DNA of 64,000 bases from Thermus igniterrae ATCC 700962 (GTDB lineage: Bacteria; Deinococcota; Deinococci; Deinococcales; Thermaceae). Position 1 is the stretch's first letter. Each line of letters opens with the position of its first letter. Both the position numbers and the translations under genes were made by a program. The DNA lies in contig NZ_AQWU01000073.1 of the NCBI RefSeq assembly GCF_000376265.1, forward strand, positions 345 to 64,344, in the 5' to 3' direction. Below the pieces are notes generated by a model. That model worked only from the letters and a program-made list of their open reading frames with translations. It made no database searches and was not told the DNA's origin. This document shows, piece by piece, positions 6,864 through 19,020 of the stretch.

Positions 6864-8009
6864 ATGCGCCTCCACCCCCGCACCGAGGCGGCCAAGGAGA
6901 GCATCTTCCCCAGGATGAGCCAGCTCGCCCAGCGCCTTGGGGCGGTAAACCTGGGCCAGGGCTTTCCCTCCAACCCTCCTCCGGCCTTTCTCCTCGAGGC
7001 GGTGCGGCGGGCCCTGGGCCGCTACGACCAGTACGCTCCCCCCGCCGGGTTTCCCCCCTTGCGGGAGGCCCTAGCCGAGGAGTTCGGGGTGGAGCCGGAG
7101 GCGGTGGTGGTGACCTCAGGGGCCACGGAGGCCCTCTATGTCCTCCTCCAGAGCCTCCTGGGTCCAGGGGAGGAGGTGGTGGTCCTGGAGCCCTTCTTTG
7201 ACGTGTACCTGCCCGACGCCTTCCTGGCCGGGGCCGAGGCCCGGCTGGTGCGCCTTGGGCTTACCCAGGAGGGCTTCCGCCTGGACCTCAAGGCCCTGGA
7301 AGAGGCCGTCACCCCCCGCACCCGGGCCCTCCTCCTCAACGCCCCCATGAACCCCACGGGCCTGGTGTTCGGCGAGGAGGAGCTTCGGGCCGTGGCCGAG
7401 CTGGCCCGGAGGCACGACCTCTTCCTGGTCTCCGACGAGGTCTACGACGAGCTCTACTACGGGGAAAGGCCCAGGCGCCTGCGGGACTTTGCCCCGGAGC
7501 GCACCTTCACCGTGGGGAGTGCCGGCAAGCGCCTCGAGGCCACCGGCTACCGGGTGGGCTGGATTGTGGGCCCCAAGGCCTTCATGCCCACCCTGGCGGG
7601 GATGCGCCAGTGGACCAGCTTTTCCGCCCCCACCCCCCTGCAGGCGGGGGTGGCGGAGGCCCTGCGGGTGGCGCGGCGGGAGGGGTTTTACCAGGCCCTG
7701 CGGGAGAGCTACCGGAGGCGGCGGGACCTCCTCCTGGAGGGGCTTCGGGCCCTGGGGCTTCGGGCCTATATGCCCCAGGGCACCTACTTCCTCATGGCCG
7801 AGCTTCCCGGCTGGGAGGCCTTTGCCCTGGTGGAGGAGGCCCGGGTGGCCCTCATCCCCGCCTCCGCCTTTTACCGCCAAGACCCCCCCGAGGGGCTTTT
7901 CCGCTTCGCCTTCTGCAAGAGCGAGGAGGAGCTCACCCTGGCCCTGGAGCGCCTGGCCCTTGTGGTAAACTCCCCCCGTGAAGCTCAAAGTGGTGGAGTA
8001 CCTGAGTAA
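6864..8009 (+). CDS. class I PLP aminotransferase (kynurenine/glutamine/methionine transaminase type)
   Basis: The protein has 381 residues from ATG 6864. The PLP lysine is in SAGKRLEATGYRVGW, and the upstream signatures are NLGQGFPSNPPP, ATEALY, NAPMNPTG and SDEVYDELYY. This pattern is that of subgroup I-alpha aminotransferases such as KAT/YbdL, which transaminate bulky or sulfur amino acids. A TACCCT box (6852-6857) lies 6 nt before the ATG, pointing to a leaderless transcript separate from the ABC genes. The 3' end overlaps the next gene by 32 bp and contains that gene's promoter box. Exact substrate is not assigned. Confidence 0.85.
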   Translation: MRLHPRTEAAKESIFPRMSQLAQRLGAVNLGQGFPSNPPPAFLLEAVRRALGRYDQYAPPAGFPPLREALAEEFGVEPEAVVVTSGATEALYVLLQSLLGPGEEVVVLEPFFDVYLPDAFLAGAEARLVRLGLTQEGFRLDLKALEEAVTPRTRALLLNAPMNPTGLVFGEEELRAVAELARRHDLFLVSDEVYDELYYGERPRRLRDFAPERTFTVGSAGKRLEATGYRVGWIVGPKAFMPTLAGMRQWTSFSAPTPLQAGVAEALRVARREGFYQALRESYRRRRDLLLEGLRALGLRAYMPQGTYFLMAELPGWEAFALVEEARVALIPASAFYRQDPPEGLFRFAFCKSEEELTLALERLALVVNSPREAQSGGVPE

Positions 8010-9018
8010 GGGGGAGTTTCCGCTAGGCGAGGCGGAGGCCCTCTCCCTCTACCGGGCCATGCGGCGGGCCCGGTTTTTTGACGAGAAGGCCCTCACCCTG
8101 CAGCGCCAGGGGCGGCTTGGGGTCTACGCCCCCTTCATGGGCCAGGAGGCCGCCCAGGTGGGGCTGGCCCTGGCCCTGGGGCCGGGGGACTGGGTGGTGC
8201 CCAGCTACCGGGAGTCCGCCCTGCTCCTGGCCCGGGGGCTTCCCATCCACACCCTCATCCTCTACTGGCGGGCCCATCCCGCGGGCTGGCGCTTCCCCGA
8301 GGGGGTCAGGGCGGTGAACCCCTACATCCCCATCGCCACCCAGATCCCCCAGGCGGTGGGCCTCGCCCTGGCCGGGCGGTACCGGGGGGAGAACTGGGTG
8401 GTGGCCACCTCCATCGGGGACGGGGGGACGAGCGAGGGGGACTTCCACGAGGGGCTGAACTTCGCCGCGGTCTTCGGCGCCCCCGTGGTCTTCCTGGTGC
8501 AGAACAACGGCTACGCCATCAGCGTTCCCCGGTCCAAGCAGATGCGGGTGGACTACATCGCCCGGCGCGCCGAGGGGTACGGGATGCCCGGGGTGGTGGT
8601 GGACGGGAACGACGTCTTTGCCGTCTACCTGGAGGCCAAAAAGGCCGTGGAGCGGGCCCGTAAGGGGGAGGGGCCCACCCTGCTGGAGGCCCTCACCTAC
8701 CGCCTGGCCCCCCACACCACCTCCGACGACCCCACCCGCTACCGCACCCGGGAGGAGGAGGAGGCCTGGCGGCAGAAGGACCCCCTCCTGCGCCTGCGCC
8801 AGGCCCTGGAGGCCAGGGGGCTTTGGGGGGAAGGGGAGGAGGCCGCCCTTTTGGCGGAGCTGGAGGAGGAGTTCGCCCGGGAGCTGGCCCTGGCGGACGG
8901 CGCCCCCGAGCCCCGTCCGGAGGAGATCGTGGAGCACGTGTACCGGGAGATGGGTCCGGATCAGCGCCGGGCCTGGGAGGCCCTGAGGCGGGGCCTCCAC
9001 CTGGAGGAGGTATGGTAG
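7978..9018 (+). CDS. 2-oxoacid (pyruvate-type) dehydrogenase E1 component, alpha subunit
   Basis: The protein has 346 residues starting at GTG 7978. It binds thiamine diphosphate and, with the beta subunit, decarboxylates a 2-oxo acid and passes the acyl group to an E2 lipoyl domain. The ThDP motif is seen as [17 protein letters not shown] through VQNNGYAIS. The phosphorylation-loop-like region [17 protein letters not shown] is conserved. A TAAACT -10 box at 7966-7971, inside the end of the aminotransferase gene, is exactly 6 nt before the GTG. No E2 or E3 genes adjoin the pair, so the partner must be encoded elsewhere. It could serve pyruvate or branched-chain substrates. Confidence 0.88.
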   Translation: MKLKVVEYLSKGEFPLGEAEALSLYRAMRRARFFDEKALTLQRQGRLGVYAPFMGQEAAQVGLALALGPGDWVVPSYRESALLLARGLPIHTLILYWRAHPAGWRFPEGVRAVNPYIPIATQIPQAVGLALAGRYRGENWVVATSIGDGGTSEGDFHEGLNFAAVFGAPVVFLVQNNGYAISVPRSKQMRVDYIARRAEGYGMPGVVVDGNDVFAVYLEAKKAVERARKGEGPTLLEALTYRLAPHTTSDDPTRYRTREEEEAWRQKDPLLRLRQALEARGLWGEGEEAALLAELEEEFARELALADGAPEPRPEEIVEHVYREMGPDQRRAWEALRRGLHLEEVW

Positions 9019-10007
9019 CGGAGAAGACCCGTGTCCTGAACATGGTCCAGGCCATCAACGAAGCCCTGGACCTGGCCCTGGCCCGGGATGAAAGGGTTCT
9101 GGTCTTTGGGGAGGACGTGGGGCGCCTGGGCGGGGTCTTCCGGGTGACCGAGGGGCTTCAGGCCAAACACGGCGAGGCCCGGGTCTTTGACACCCCCCTG
9201 GCGGAAAGCGGCATCCTGGGCCTGGCCATCGGCCTGGCCATGGGGGGGATGCGGCCGGTGGCGGAGATCCAGTTCGCCGGCTTCCTCTACCCGGCCCTGG
9301 ACCAGATCCTCTCCCACCTGGGGCGCTGGCGCCACCGGAGCCGGGGGCGGGTGGGCCTTCCCGTGGTGGTGCGGGCCCCTTACGGGGGCGGGGTCCACAC
9401 CCCCGAGCAGCACGCGGACTCCCCCGAGGCCCTCCTGGCCCACGCCCCGGGGGTCAAGGTGGTCATTCCCTCCAGCCCCGAGAGGGCCAAGGGGCTTCTC
9501 CTCTCGGCCATTGAGGACCCCGACCCCGTCTTCTTCCTGGAGGCCATCAAGCTCTACCGCGGCTCCCGGGCGGAGGTGCCCGAGGGCTACTACACCCTGC
9601 CCCTGGGGAAGGCCCGGGTGGTGCGGGAAGGGAAGGCGGCCACCCTAATCGGCTACGGGGGCATGGTGGAGGTGATGCTGGAGGCGGCCTCCGTGGCGGC
9701 CAAGGAGGGGGTGGAGGTGATGGTGGTGGACCTGGAGACCCTGGTCCCCCTGGACGAGGACACTCTCCTGGAGGCGGTGAGGGAGACGGGCCGGGCGGTG
9801 GTGGTCTACGAGGCCATGCGCACCGGGGGCTTCGGGGCCGAGGTGGCCGCCCGCATCGCCGAGGGGGCCATTGACCACCTCCAGGCCCCCGTCCTGCGGG
9901 TGGCGGGGTACGACGCCCCTTACCCCCCCTTCAGCGCCATTGAGCACCTCTACCGCCCCAACGCCCGCCGCGTCCTGGCGGCCCTCAGGCGGGTCCTCAC
10001 CCACTAG
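9012..10007 (+). CDS. 2-oxoacid dehydrogenase E1 component, beta subunit
   Basis: The protein has 331 residues from ATG 9012, overlapping the alpha-subunit stop by 7 bp. It is a transketolase-like pyrimidine-binding fold: [19 protein letters not shown] at the start, [21 protein letters not shown], then [24 protein letters not shown] with the catalytic His region. The C-terminal transketolase domain has [17 protein letters not shown]. It forms an alpha2beta2 E1 with the upstream subunit. A strong terminator follows directly, closing the two-gene unit. Confidence 0.92.
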   Translation: MVAEKTRVLNMVQAINEALDLALARDERVLVFGEDVGRLGGVFRVTEGLQAKHGEARVFDTPLAESGILGLAIGLAMGGMRPVAEIQFAGFLYPALDQILSHLGRWRHRSRGRVGLPVVVRAPYGGGVHTPEQHADSPEALLAHAPGVKVVIPSSPERAKGLLLSAIEDPDPVFFLEAIKLYRGSRAEVPEGYYTLPLGKARVVREGKAATLIGYGGMVEVMLEAASVAAKEGVEVMVVDLETLVPLDEDTLLEAVRETGRAVVVYEAMRTGGFGAEVAARIAEGAIDHLQAPVLRVAGYDAPYPPFSAIEHLYRPNARRVLAALRRVLTH

Positions 10008-10020
10008 GGCTTGCGTGGGT

Positions 10021-10054
10021 CCGTCCCGCCTCGAGGCGGGACGGGTTTTCTTTT
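10021..10054 (+). terminator. rho-independent terminator after E1 beta
   Basis: A perfect 10-bp stem CCGTCCCGCC / GGCGGGACGG with a TCGA tetraloop spans 10021-10044 and is followed by gttttctttt. Confidence 0.9.
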
Positions 10055-10142
10055 GGCGAAGTTTTCGCCGACAGTTTACTAGGGTTAGGGGATTTTTGTC
10101 GCTTCTTGTTTCGGTATCTTTGGTTTAATGTAAAGTAAAAAC

Positions 10143-10171
10143 TTGACTTTGGGCCGTCGCTGTTTCATCAT
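10143..10171 (+). promoter_or_regulatory. promoter of the CBS-domain gene
   Basis: TTGACT (10143-10148) and CATCAT (10166-10171) are separated by 17 bp in an AT-richer gap. The -10 box ends 6 nt before the ATG at 10178, so the mRNA probably has no leader. Confidence 0.55.
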
Positions 10172-10177
10172 CAAGCC

Positions 10178-10801
10178 ATGAGCTTTGGCCCCACCCGCCT
10201 CAAGGACGTGATGCGCACGGACCTGGTGGTAGCCGAACCCCATCTGTCCCTGAGGGAGGCCCACCGCCTCCTGGCCCAGACCGGGGTGCGCTACCTGCCC
10301 GTGGTGGAGCGGGGGCGGTACCGGGGGCTTCTGGGGGAGCGGCACCTGCGCCTTTCCCTGGCCCCCTGGGCCCCAGGGGTCATGGCCGACCTCGAGGCCC
10401 CCGTGGCCCGCTTCCTGCAGCCCTTCCCCCAGGCCCACCCCGAGGACTCCCCTGAGGAGACCGCCTTCCGCATGGAGGCCGCCCGGGTGGGGGCCCTGCC
10501 CGTGGTGGAGGGGGAGGCCTTGGTGGGGCTGGTCACCGCCTACGACCTCCTGAAGGGGCTTTTGGAGCTTCTCCGCCCCAAGGCCCCGGCAAGCCGCCTG
10601 GAACTCCTGGTCCCCGACCTGGCCAGGCTTTCGGAGGTCCTCGAGGCCCTGCGCCAGACCCGGACCCCCCTGGTGGGCCTCCACCTCTTCCAGGAAGCGG
10701 GGGGCCTGGGGTACCGGGTCCTCCTCCACCTGGGCGTCCTGGACCTGAGGCCCCTCCTGGAGCGCCTCAGGGCCCTGGGCCTCCACCCCTTCCGCCCCTA
10801 G
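10178..10801 (+). CDS. CBS-domain protein (AcuB-like)
   Basis: The protein has 207 residues. Two CBS modules form a Bateman domain: residues 8-60 (VMRTDLVVAEPHLSLREAHRLL ... YLPVVERGRYRGLLGERHL) and residues 70-130 (FPQAHPEDSPEETAFRMEAARVGALPVVEGEALVGLVTAYDLLKG). The last 75 residues look like a short ACT-like sensor region. Such proteins bind adenine nucleotides and regulate partner enzymes. The neighbours do not reveal the target. It is a single-gene unit between a terminator and the leaderless hemL start. Confidence 0.75.
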   Translation: MSFGPTRLKDVMRTDLVVAEPHLSLREAHRLLAQTGVRYLPVVERGRYRGLLGERHLRLSLAPWAPGVMADLEAPVARFLQPFPQAHPEDSPEETAFRMEAARVGALPVVEGEALVGLVTAYDLLKGLLELLRPKAPASRLELLVPDLARLSEVLEALRQTRTPLVGLHLFQEAGGLGYRVLLHLGVLDLRPLLERLRALGLHPFRP

Positions 10802-10839
10802 CTACCCTCTTTCCCGCCCAAGCCGCTAGAGTAGGGGGC

Positions 10840-12114
10840 ATGGAGCGGCCCACTTCCGAGCGGCTTTTTGCCGAGGCCAAGCGGCACATCCCGGGCGGGG
10901 TGAGCAGCCCCGTGCGGGCCTTCAAGGCCGTGGGGGGCACCCCTCCTTTCCTGGTGCGGGGGGAGGGGGCGTACGTGTGGGATGCCGACGGGAACCGATA
11001 CCTGGACTATGTGATGAGCTGGGGTCCCCTCATCCTGGGCCACGCCCACCCCGAGGTGCTCCGCCGGGTGAAGGAGGTGGCAGAGAAGGGCCTTACCTTC
11101 GGAGCCCCCAACCCCCTGGAGGTGGAGCTGGCCCAGGCGGTGAAGCGGGCCTACCCCCAGATGGAGCTGGTGCGCTTCGTGAACTCCGGCACCGAGGCCA
11201 CCATGTCCGCCCTGCGCCTGGCCCGGGGCTACACGGGCAGGCCCTACATCGTCAAGTTCCGCGGCAACTACCACGGCCATGCGGATGGCCTCCTGGTGGA
11301 GGCGGGAAGCGGGGCCCTCACCCTGGGGGTGCCCTCCAGCGCCGGGGTGCCCGAGGCCTACGCCGCCCTCACCCTGGTCCTGGAGTACAACGACCCCGAG
11401 GGCCTGCGGGAGCTCCTTAGGCGCAGGGGAGAGGAGATTGCCGCCATCATCTTTGAGCCGGTGGTGGGCAACGCGGGAGTCCTGGTGCCCACGCCGGACT
11501 TCCTCCAGGCCCTCCACGAGGCCAGGGACTACGGCGTCCTCCTCATCGCCGACGAGGTGATGACCGGCTTCCGCCTGGCCTTCGGGGGGGCCACGGCGCT
11601 TTTAGGCCTCAGGCCCGACCTCATCACCCTGGGCAAGATCCTGGGGGGCGGGTTGCCCGCCGCCGCCTACGGGGGCCGGCGGGAGATCATGGAGAAGGTG
11701 GCCCCCCTGGGCCCCGTGTACCAGGCGGGCACCCTCTCCGGGAACCCCCTGGCCATGGCCGCGGGCCTGGCCACCCTGGAAATACTGGAGAAAAACCCCG
11801 GGTACTACCCCCGCCTCGAGGCCCTGGGGGCCAGGCTGGAAAGGGGGGTTGCCGAGGTGCTGGGGGAGAAGGGCATCCCCCACGCGGTGAACCGGGTGGG
11901 CTCCATGATCACCGTCTTCTTCACCGAGGGGCCGGTGCGCACCTTCGCCGAGGCCAAGCGCACGGACACCGAGCTCTTTAGGCGCTTCTTCCACGGTCTG
12001 TTGGACCGGGGGGTGTACTGGCCGCCCTCCAACTTTGAGGCGGCCTTCCTCTCCGTGGCCCACACGGAGGAGGACGTGGAAAACACCCTGGAGGTGCTTG
12101 GCGAAGCCCTTTAG
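10840..12114 (+). CDS. hemL: glutamate-1-semialdehyde 2,1-aminomutase
   Basis: The 424-residue class III PLP enzyme converts glutamate-1-semialdehyde to 5-aminolevulinate in the C5 haem pathway. It starts with RLFAEAKRHIPGGVSSPVRAF and has the NSGTEATMSALRLARGYTGR phosphate-binding segment and IADEVMTGFRLAFGG. The catalytic lysine is in ITLGKILGGGLPAAAYGG. Length matches the family (about 425-430 aa). TAGAGT at 10827-10832 is 7 nt before the ATG, suggesting a leaderless mRNA. Confidence 0.95.
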   Translation: MERPTSERLFAEAKRHIPGGVSSPVRAFKAVGGTPPFLVRGEGAYVWDADGNRYLDYVMSWGPLILGHAHPEVLRRVKEVAEKGLTFGAPNPLEVELAQAVKRAYPQMELVRFVNSGTEATMSALRLARGYTGRPYIVKFRGNYHGHADGLLVEAGSGALTLGVPSSAGVPEAYAALTLVLEYNDPEGLRELLRRRGEEIAAIIFEPVVGNAGVLVPTPDFLQALHEARDYGVLLIADEVMTGFRLAFGGATALLGLRPDLITLGKILGGGLPAAAYGGRREIMEKVAPLGPVYQAGTLSGNPLAMAAGLATLEILEKNPGYYPRLEALGARLERGVAEVLGEKGIPHAVNRVGSMITVFFTEGPVRTFAEAKRTDTELFRRFFHGLLDRGVYWPPSNFEAAFLSVAHTEEDVENTLEVLGEAL

Positions 12115-12123
12115 AATGAGGGC

Positions 12124-13332
12124 ATGGCCGGCGCCGCTGCCGACCTTTTCTTGTTTGGGAGTTCGGTCCTTCTCCTTCTAAGTATTCTTCTGAGCCGGGT
12201 TTCCCAGCGGTTCGGTATCCCCGCTCTGCTCTTCTTTCTCGCCTTGGGGATGCTGGCCGGTTCTGATGGCCTCGGGGGCATCTACTTTGACGATGCCCGT
12301 CTGGCCCAGGGCCTGGGGGTGATGGCCCTTGCCTTTATCTTGTTTTCCGGCGGTCTGGACACGGAGTGGGCCAAGGTACGCCCAGTCCTCCTTCCTGGCG
12401 TGCTTCTCGCCACCTTGGGTGTAGTTCTCACCGCTTTGCTGGAGAGTCTCTTCGCAAGCCTGATCCTGGGATTTTCCCCCTTACAGAGCCTGCTCCTCGG
12501 GGCTATCGTCTCCTCCACGGACGCGGCTGCCGTGTTCAGCGTGCTCCGAAGCCAGGGAGTGCGGCTTAAAGAACGTCTTAAGGCCCTTTTGGAGTTAGAG
12601 TCCGGGATCAACGACCCTATGGCTGTCTTGCTCACGGTGGGCCTTACTGCTCTCCTTGTGGGCGTGGCGCAACCGGGGGATCTGATCTGGATGGGGCTCA
12701 AACAGTTGGGCCTAGGCTTGGTCCTGGGGTATGCCTTGGGCCGAGCCATCGCCTGGGCCTGGGACCAGTGGAGCCTTCTGTACCGGGGCCTGAGGCTCCT
12801 CCTGAGCTTTGCCCTGGTGCTTTTCACCTACGGCTTCACGGCCGTCCTAGGGGGGAGCGGTTTCGCCGCTGTCTACGTGGCCGGACTGGTGGTGGGCTAC
12901 CTCTCCCTGAGGCAGAAGGACGAGCTTCTCCTCTTTCACGACGGCGTGGCCTGGATCATGCAGGTGGTGATGTTTCTGGTGCTGGGCTTGTTGGTCTTCC
13001 CCTCACAGTTGCCCGGAGTGGCCCTCAAGGGGGCCCTTTTGGCCCTCTTTCTCATGTTCGTGGCCCGCCCCTTGGCCGTGGCCGTTTGCCTTCTCCCCTT
13101 CCGCTGGTCCTGGCGGGAGGTGCTCCTCGTGGGATGGGTGGGCTTAAGGGGGGCGGTGCCTATCGTTCTCGCTACTTACCCCCTCTTGGCCGGGGTTCCT
13201 GGGGCCGCCACCCTCTTCAACCTGGTCTTCTTCATCGTGTTTTTTTCCGTGGCCCTTCAGGGGCCCACCTTGGGATTTTTGGCCCGGAGGCTGGGTCTAG
13301 AAGAGGAGACAAGGGATGCGCGGTCTTCGTGA
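12124..13332 (+). CDS. CPA1-family Na+(K+)/H+ antiporter, membrane domain only
   Basis: The protein has 402 residues with about 12 hydrophobic segments. The ion-binding region reads SSTDAAAVFSVLRS followed by LELESGINDPMAVLLT, the hallmark of NhaP/NhaP2-type CPA1 exchangers. GWVGLRGAVPIVLATYP is the conserved late helix. The cytoplasmic TrkA-C/RCK domain found in full NhaP2/CvrA proteins (over 500 aa) is absent. Codon use is somewhat less G+C-rich than the neighbours. TAGAAT (12112-12117), overlapping the hemL stop, is 6 nt before the ATG. The 3' end overlaps mnmE by 17 bp. Confidence 0.85.
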   Translation: MAGAAADLFLFGSSVLLLLSILLSRVSQRFGIPALLFFLALGMLAGSDGLGGIYFDDARLAQGLGVMALAFILFSGGLDTEWAKVRPVLLPGVLLATLGVVLTALLESLFASLILGFSPLQSLLLGAIVSSTDAAAVFSVLRSQGVRLKERLKALLELESGINDPMAVLLTVGLTALLVGVAQPGDLIWMGLKQLGLGLVLGYALGRAIAWAWDQWSLLYRGLRLLLSFALVLFTYGFTAVLGGSGFAAVYVAGLVVGYLSLRQKDELLLFHDGVAWIMQVVMFLVLGLLVFPSQLPGVALKGALLALFLMFVARPLAVAVCLLPFRWSWREVLLVGWVGLRGAVPIVLATYPLLAGVPGAATLFNLVFFIVFFSVALQGPTLGFLARRLGLEEETRDARSS

Positions 13333-14620
13333 CCCCATCTGCGCCATCGCCACCCCCCCGGGTAAGGGGGCCATCGGGGTGGTGCGCCTTTCGGGGGAGG
13401 GGGCCCTGGAGCTGGCCGCCCGCGTCTGGCGGGGCAAGGACCCCAGGGGGCTTAAGGGAGGGCGGTTCACCCTGGGGGAGGTGGTGGACCCCAGGACGGG
13501 GGAGGCCTTGGACCAGGCCCTCCTCCTCGTCTTCCGCGCCCCCCGTTCCTACACCGGGGAGGACCTGGTGGAGTTCCACACCCACGGCTCCCCGGCGGTG
13601 CTCCGGCGGGTCCTCGAGGCCCTGGTGGAGGCGGGGGCCCGGGTGGCGGGCCCGGGGGAGTTCACCTTCCGCGCCTACATGAACGGCAAGCTGGACCTGG
13701 CCCAGGCGGAGGCGGTCTTGGCCCTGGTGGAGGCCGAGGGGGACCTGGCCCGGCGCCAGGCCCTGAGGGCCCTGGAGGGAGGGTTTTCCCGCAGGATAGA
13801 AGCCCTGGAAGGCCGCCTCCTGGACCTCCTCGCCCACATCCAGGCCCTCCTGGACTACCCCGAGGAGGGGGTGGAACCCCTGGAGGCCGAGCGGGTCCTC
13901 CGGGAGGCCCTGGCCGAGGTGGAGGGGCTTTTGGCCCAGGCCCGGGCCTCGAGGCTGGCCCAAAGGGGGGCCCGCCTGGCCCTCATCGGGGCGCCCAACG
14001 TCGGGAAAAGTTCCTTGCTCAACGCCCTTTTGGGCTATGAGCGGGCCCTGGTTTCCCCCATCCCCGGCACCACCCGGGACTACCTGGAAGCCCCCCTGGA
14101 GCTTTTTGGCATCCCCCTCCTGGCGGTGGACACCGCCGGGGTGCGGGACACGGAGGACCCCCTGGAGCGGGCCGGGGTGGAGCGGGCCCTGAGGATTGCC
14201 CAGGAGGCCGACCTCGTCCTCTACGTGGCCGACCGCTCCCTGCCCCGCCCTGCCCCCCCGCCCCTTCCCTGGGAGCGCACCCTAAAGGTGGCCACCAAGG
14301 CCGACCTGCCCCCCGCCTGGGAGGACCCGGACTTCCTCCCCGTTTCCAGCCACACCGGGGAGGGGCTTGCCCGGTTGAAGGAGGCCATCCGCGAGACCCT
14401 TTTGGGCCAGGGAGGCGGGGAGTACCTCCTCACCGAGAGGCAGGTGGAGGCCCTCACCCGGGCCAGGGAGCGCCTCTTGGAGGCCCTCACCCTCCCTGAG
14501 GACCTCATGGGCCTGGCCCTGGAGGAGGCCCTGAACGCCCTGGGGGCCTTGCGGGGACGCCAGGGCGTGGCCGAGGAGGTGGTGGCCCGGGTTTTCGCCC
14601 GCTTCTGCGTGGGCAAGTAG
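13316..14620 (+). CDS. mnmE: tRNA modification GTPase MnmE
   Basis: The 434-residue enzyme, with MnmG, installs the aminomethyl-type group at U34 of certain tRNAs. It has an N-terminal folate-binding domain (ICAIATPPGKGAIGVVRLSG; HTHGSPAV; GPGEFTFRAYMNGKLDLAQAEA). An internal G domain follows with G1 GAPNVGKSSL, G2 TTRDYLEAP, G3 DTAGVRD and G4-like ATKADL. The C-terminal FCVGK tail holds the catalytic cysteine. It starts within the end of the antiporter gene with a gaggag ribosome site. The convergent metX gene ends 2 bp away. Confidence 0.95.
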   Translation: MRGLRDPICAIATPPGKGAIGVVRLSGEGALELAARVWRGKDPRGLKGGRFTLGEVVDPRTGEALDQALLLVFRAPRSYTGEDLVEFHTHGSPAVLRRVLEALVEAGARVAGPGEFTFRAYMNGKLDLAQAEAVLALVEAEGDLARRQALRALEGGFSRRIEALEGRLLDLLAHIQALLDYPEEGVEPLEAERVLREALAEVEGLLAQARASRLAQRGARLALIGAPNVGKSSLLNALLGYERALVSPIPGTTRDYLEAPLELFGIPLLAVDTAGVRDTEDPLERAGVERALRIAQEADLVLYVADRSLPRPAPPPLPWERTLKVATKADLPPAWEDPDFLPVSSHTGEGLARLKEAIRETLLGQGGGEYLLTERQVEALTRARERLLEALTLPEDLMGLALEEALNALGALRGRQGVAEEVVARVFARFCVGK

Positions 14621-14622
14621 CC

Positions 14623-17144
<2,522 letters not shown>

Positions 17145-17154
17145 TTACCCCCCT

Positions 17155-17290
17155 CTCTTATCGTCCCCGGGCGTTTCCCCCGCCCGGGCCGGCCTTGGCA
17201 CCAGCCCCGCTCGCTTCCGGCCATGAAACGGAAGGGCGGGAGGTTGCCGCGGTTTCGCAGGGCCGTACCCTCCACCGCTCTGGATAAGAG
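17155..17290 (-). ncRNA. SAM-I (S-box) riboswitch controlling metYX
   Basis: The minus strand reads CTCTTATCCAGAG, then GGTGGAGGGTACGGCCCTG, GAAACCGCGGCAACC, GGTGCCAA and finally GATAAGAG, which closes the P1 stem with CTCTTATC. These are the conserved S-box elements (P1, the GGCAACC segment of J3/4 and the GGTGC(C)AA segment) in the right order and spacing. It lies about 130 nt before the metY ATG, matching its role in switching methionine synthesis off when SAM is plentiful. Confidence 0.95.
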
Positions 17291-17331
17291 AACGGGCTGG
17301 TTTTCGCCGCGCCCCGGCGCGGTTAGGGGTC

Positions 17332-17360
17332 AGTGTAGGGATTCTTGCCTTGCCCGTCAA
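17332..17360 (-). promoter_or_regulatory. promoter of the riboswitch-metYX transcript
   Basis: On the minus strand TTGACG (17360-17355) and TACACT (17337-17332) are 17 bp apart. Transcription would start about 35 nt before the riboswitch. Confidence 0.85.
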
Positions 17361-17365
17361 CCCCT

Positions 17366-17394
17366 TTGACCTTTTTCGCCCTCTCCCCTATACT
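17366..17394 (+). promoter_or_regulatory. promoter of tRNA-Pro
   Basis: TTGACC (17366-17371) and TATACT (17389-17394) are 17 bp apart, with the tRNA beginning 12 nt later. The -35 box sits only a few bases from the divergent metYX -35 box. Confidence 0.9.
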
Positions 17395-17405
17395 GGACTC
17401 CGCTA

Positions 17406-17482
17406 CGGGGAGTAGCGCAGCCCGGTAGCGCACCTCGTTCGGGACGAGGGGGTCGCTGGTTCAAATCCAGTCTCCCCGACCA
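17406..17482 (+). tRNA. tRNA-Pro (anticodon CGG)
   Basis: The acceptor stem CGGGGAG/CTCCCCG, D stem GCGC/GCGC, anticodon stem CCTCG/CGAGG with loop TTCGGGA, and T arm GCTGG-TTCAAAT-CCAGT all fold. The three central loop bases CGG read the proline codon CCG. The CCA end is encoded (17480-17482). The total is 77 nt. Confidence 0.95.
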
Positions 17483-17507
17483 AAAGGCTGGCCCGAAGGC
17501 CAGCCTT
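17483..17507 (+). terminator. terminator after tRNA-Pro
   Basis: AAAGGCTGGCC-CGA-AGGCCAGCCTTT forms an 11-bp stem immediately after the CCA end. Its tail merges into the TATACT box of the next gene. Confidence 0.8.
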
Positions 17508-17522
17508 TCGTATACTCCTGGG

Positions 17523-19010
17523 GTGGGTTTTCTCGCCGGTCTGGCCCTGTTTCTCCTGGGGGTGGAGCTCCTCGCTCAGGGCCTTGCCCCTCTGCGGGGG
17601 CGGCGCCACCTCCTGGGGCGGGCCCTGGGCCACCCCTCGAGGACCCTCTTCTTCGGCCTCCTGGCGGGCCTGGTTTCCGGAAGCGGCTCGGGGGTGAGCC
17701 TCCTCGCCCTGGGCCTCCTGGAGGGCCGCGTCCTGGGCCTTTCCCTGGCGGCCCTCCTGGCCCTGGCCGCCACCGCCGGGGCCGCTCCCTGGGTGGGGGT
17801 GTTCCTCCTGGGCCAAGGAGGGCTGGAGGGGGCCTTCTGGGTGGCCGGCCTCCTCCTCTTTCCCTTTCCCCGGGGGCGGTCCCTGGCCCTGGGGCTTTGG
17901 GGCCTGGGCCTCCTCCTCTTGGGCTTTGCCCAGATGGGGGCAGGGGCGGAGGGAGTGGCCCGGCTTTTGGCCTCCCTTGACCCTTCCCCCGGCCTCATGT
18001 ACCTGGCGGGCCTCGCCCTGGCCCTGGTCTTGGGTTCGGCCAATGGGGTGGCGGCCATGGCCCTGGCCCTGGCGCCGGCCCTGCCCGCAGGCCTAGCCCA
18101 GGCCCTGGTCCTGGGGGCGGGGGTGGGCACCACGGGAAGCCTCTTCCTCGCCTTCCTGGGCGGCAGGCGGGAGGCTTTGGCCCTGGGCGCGGTGCTTGGG
18201 CTTCACCGCCTTCTCCTCTCCCTGGGCCTTTTCCTTCTGGCCCGGGTCTTTCCCATGGGGGTGCTGGAGACCCACCTCCTCTCCCACCTCCTCTATGCCC
18301 TGGCCTTTTTCCCCCTGCGCCGGGGCTACGAGGCCCTGGCCCAGCGCCTTTTCCCCGTGCCCCAGGTGGTGCCCAAGTACCTTTCCCCGGAGGCCCTGGA
18401 AAGCCCCCTTTTGGCCCAGGCCCTGGTGCGCCGGGAGCTGGCCCGGGTGGCCGATGCCGTGCGGGCCATGCTGGCCAAGGCCGTACGCATCCTGGCCCAG
18501 GAGGAGGGGGGAGAGGCGGAGCTGTCCGAGCTGGAGGAGAAGGTGGACCACCTCACCCGGGAGGTGGTGCTCTACACCGCCCAGCTTTCCGCCCGGGCGG
18601 GGGATGAGCGGGCGGTAGCCCTCCTGGTGGCGGCCAGCGAGCTGGAGCACCTGGGGGACCAGGTGCGCCGGGTGGTGCGCCAGGCGGAGCGGCTTTGGGG
18701 GCAGGGGCTTTCCTTCAGCCAGGAGGGCAAGGAGGACCTCCTGGAGGCGGCCAGGCTGGTGCTGGGCCGCCTGGAGCGCATGGCCGCGGCCTGGGGGGCA
18801 GGGGAGAAGGCTCTGGCCCAGGAGGTGCTCTCGGAGGGGCCTCAGGTGGCCGCCTTCCTGGACCGCCTGCGCCGGGCCCACCTCCTGCGGCTGGAGGCGG
18901 GGCGGGAGGAAAGCCGGGCCACCACCCTGGCCCACCTGGACCTCCTCCTCACCCTCGAGGACCTCTCCGCCGGGGTGGAGAGGCTTTGCCGCCACCTCCT
19001 GGAGCTTTAA
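17523..19010 (+). CDS. Na/Pi-cotransporter family protein with PhoU-like C-terminus
   Basis: The protein has 495 residues from GTG 17523. Residues 1-300 form two repeats of hydrophobic helices with Gly/Ser-rich turns ([19 protein letters not shown] and [20 protein letters not shown]), the pattern of PF02690 NptA/YjbB transporters. Residues 310-490 are charged and helical, like PhoU. The role would be phosphate movement across the membrane. TATACT (17511-17516) is exactly 6 nt before the GTG, so the mRNA is probably leaderless. The protein is slightly shorter than usual (about 530-560). Confidence 0.82.
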   Translation: MGFLAGLALFLLGVELLAQGLAPLRGRRHLLGRALGHPSRTLFFGLLAGLVSGSGSGVSLLALGLLEGRVLGLSLAALLALAATAGAAPWVGVFLLGQGGLEGAFWVAGLLLFPFPRGRSLALGLWGLGLLLLGFAQMGAGAEGVARLLASLDPSPGLMYLAGLALALVLGSANGVAAMALALAPALPAGLAQALVLGAGVGTTGSLFLAFLGGRREALALGAVLGLHRLLLSLGLFLLARVFPMGVLETHLLSHLLYALAFFPLRRGYEALAQRLFPVPQVVPKYLSPEALESPLLAQALVRRELARVADAVRAMLAKAVRILAQEEGGEAELSELEEKVDHLTREVVLYTAQLSARAGDERAVALLVAASELEHLGDQVRRVVRQAERLWGQGLSFSQEGKEDLLEAARLVLGRLERMAAAWGAGEKALAQEVLSEGPQVAAFLDRLRRAHLLRLEAGREESRATTLAHLDLLLTLEDLSAGVERLCRHLLEL

Positions 19011-19020
19011 GCTTAGGGGC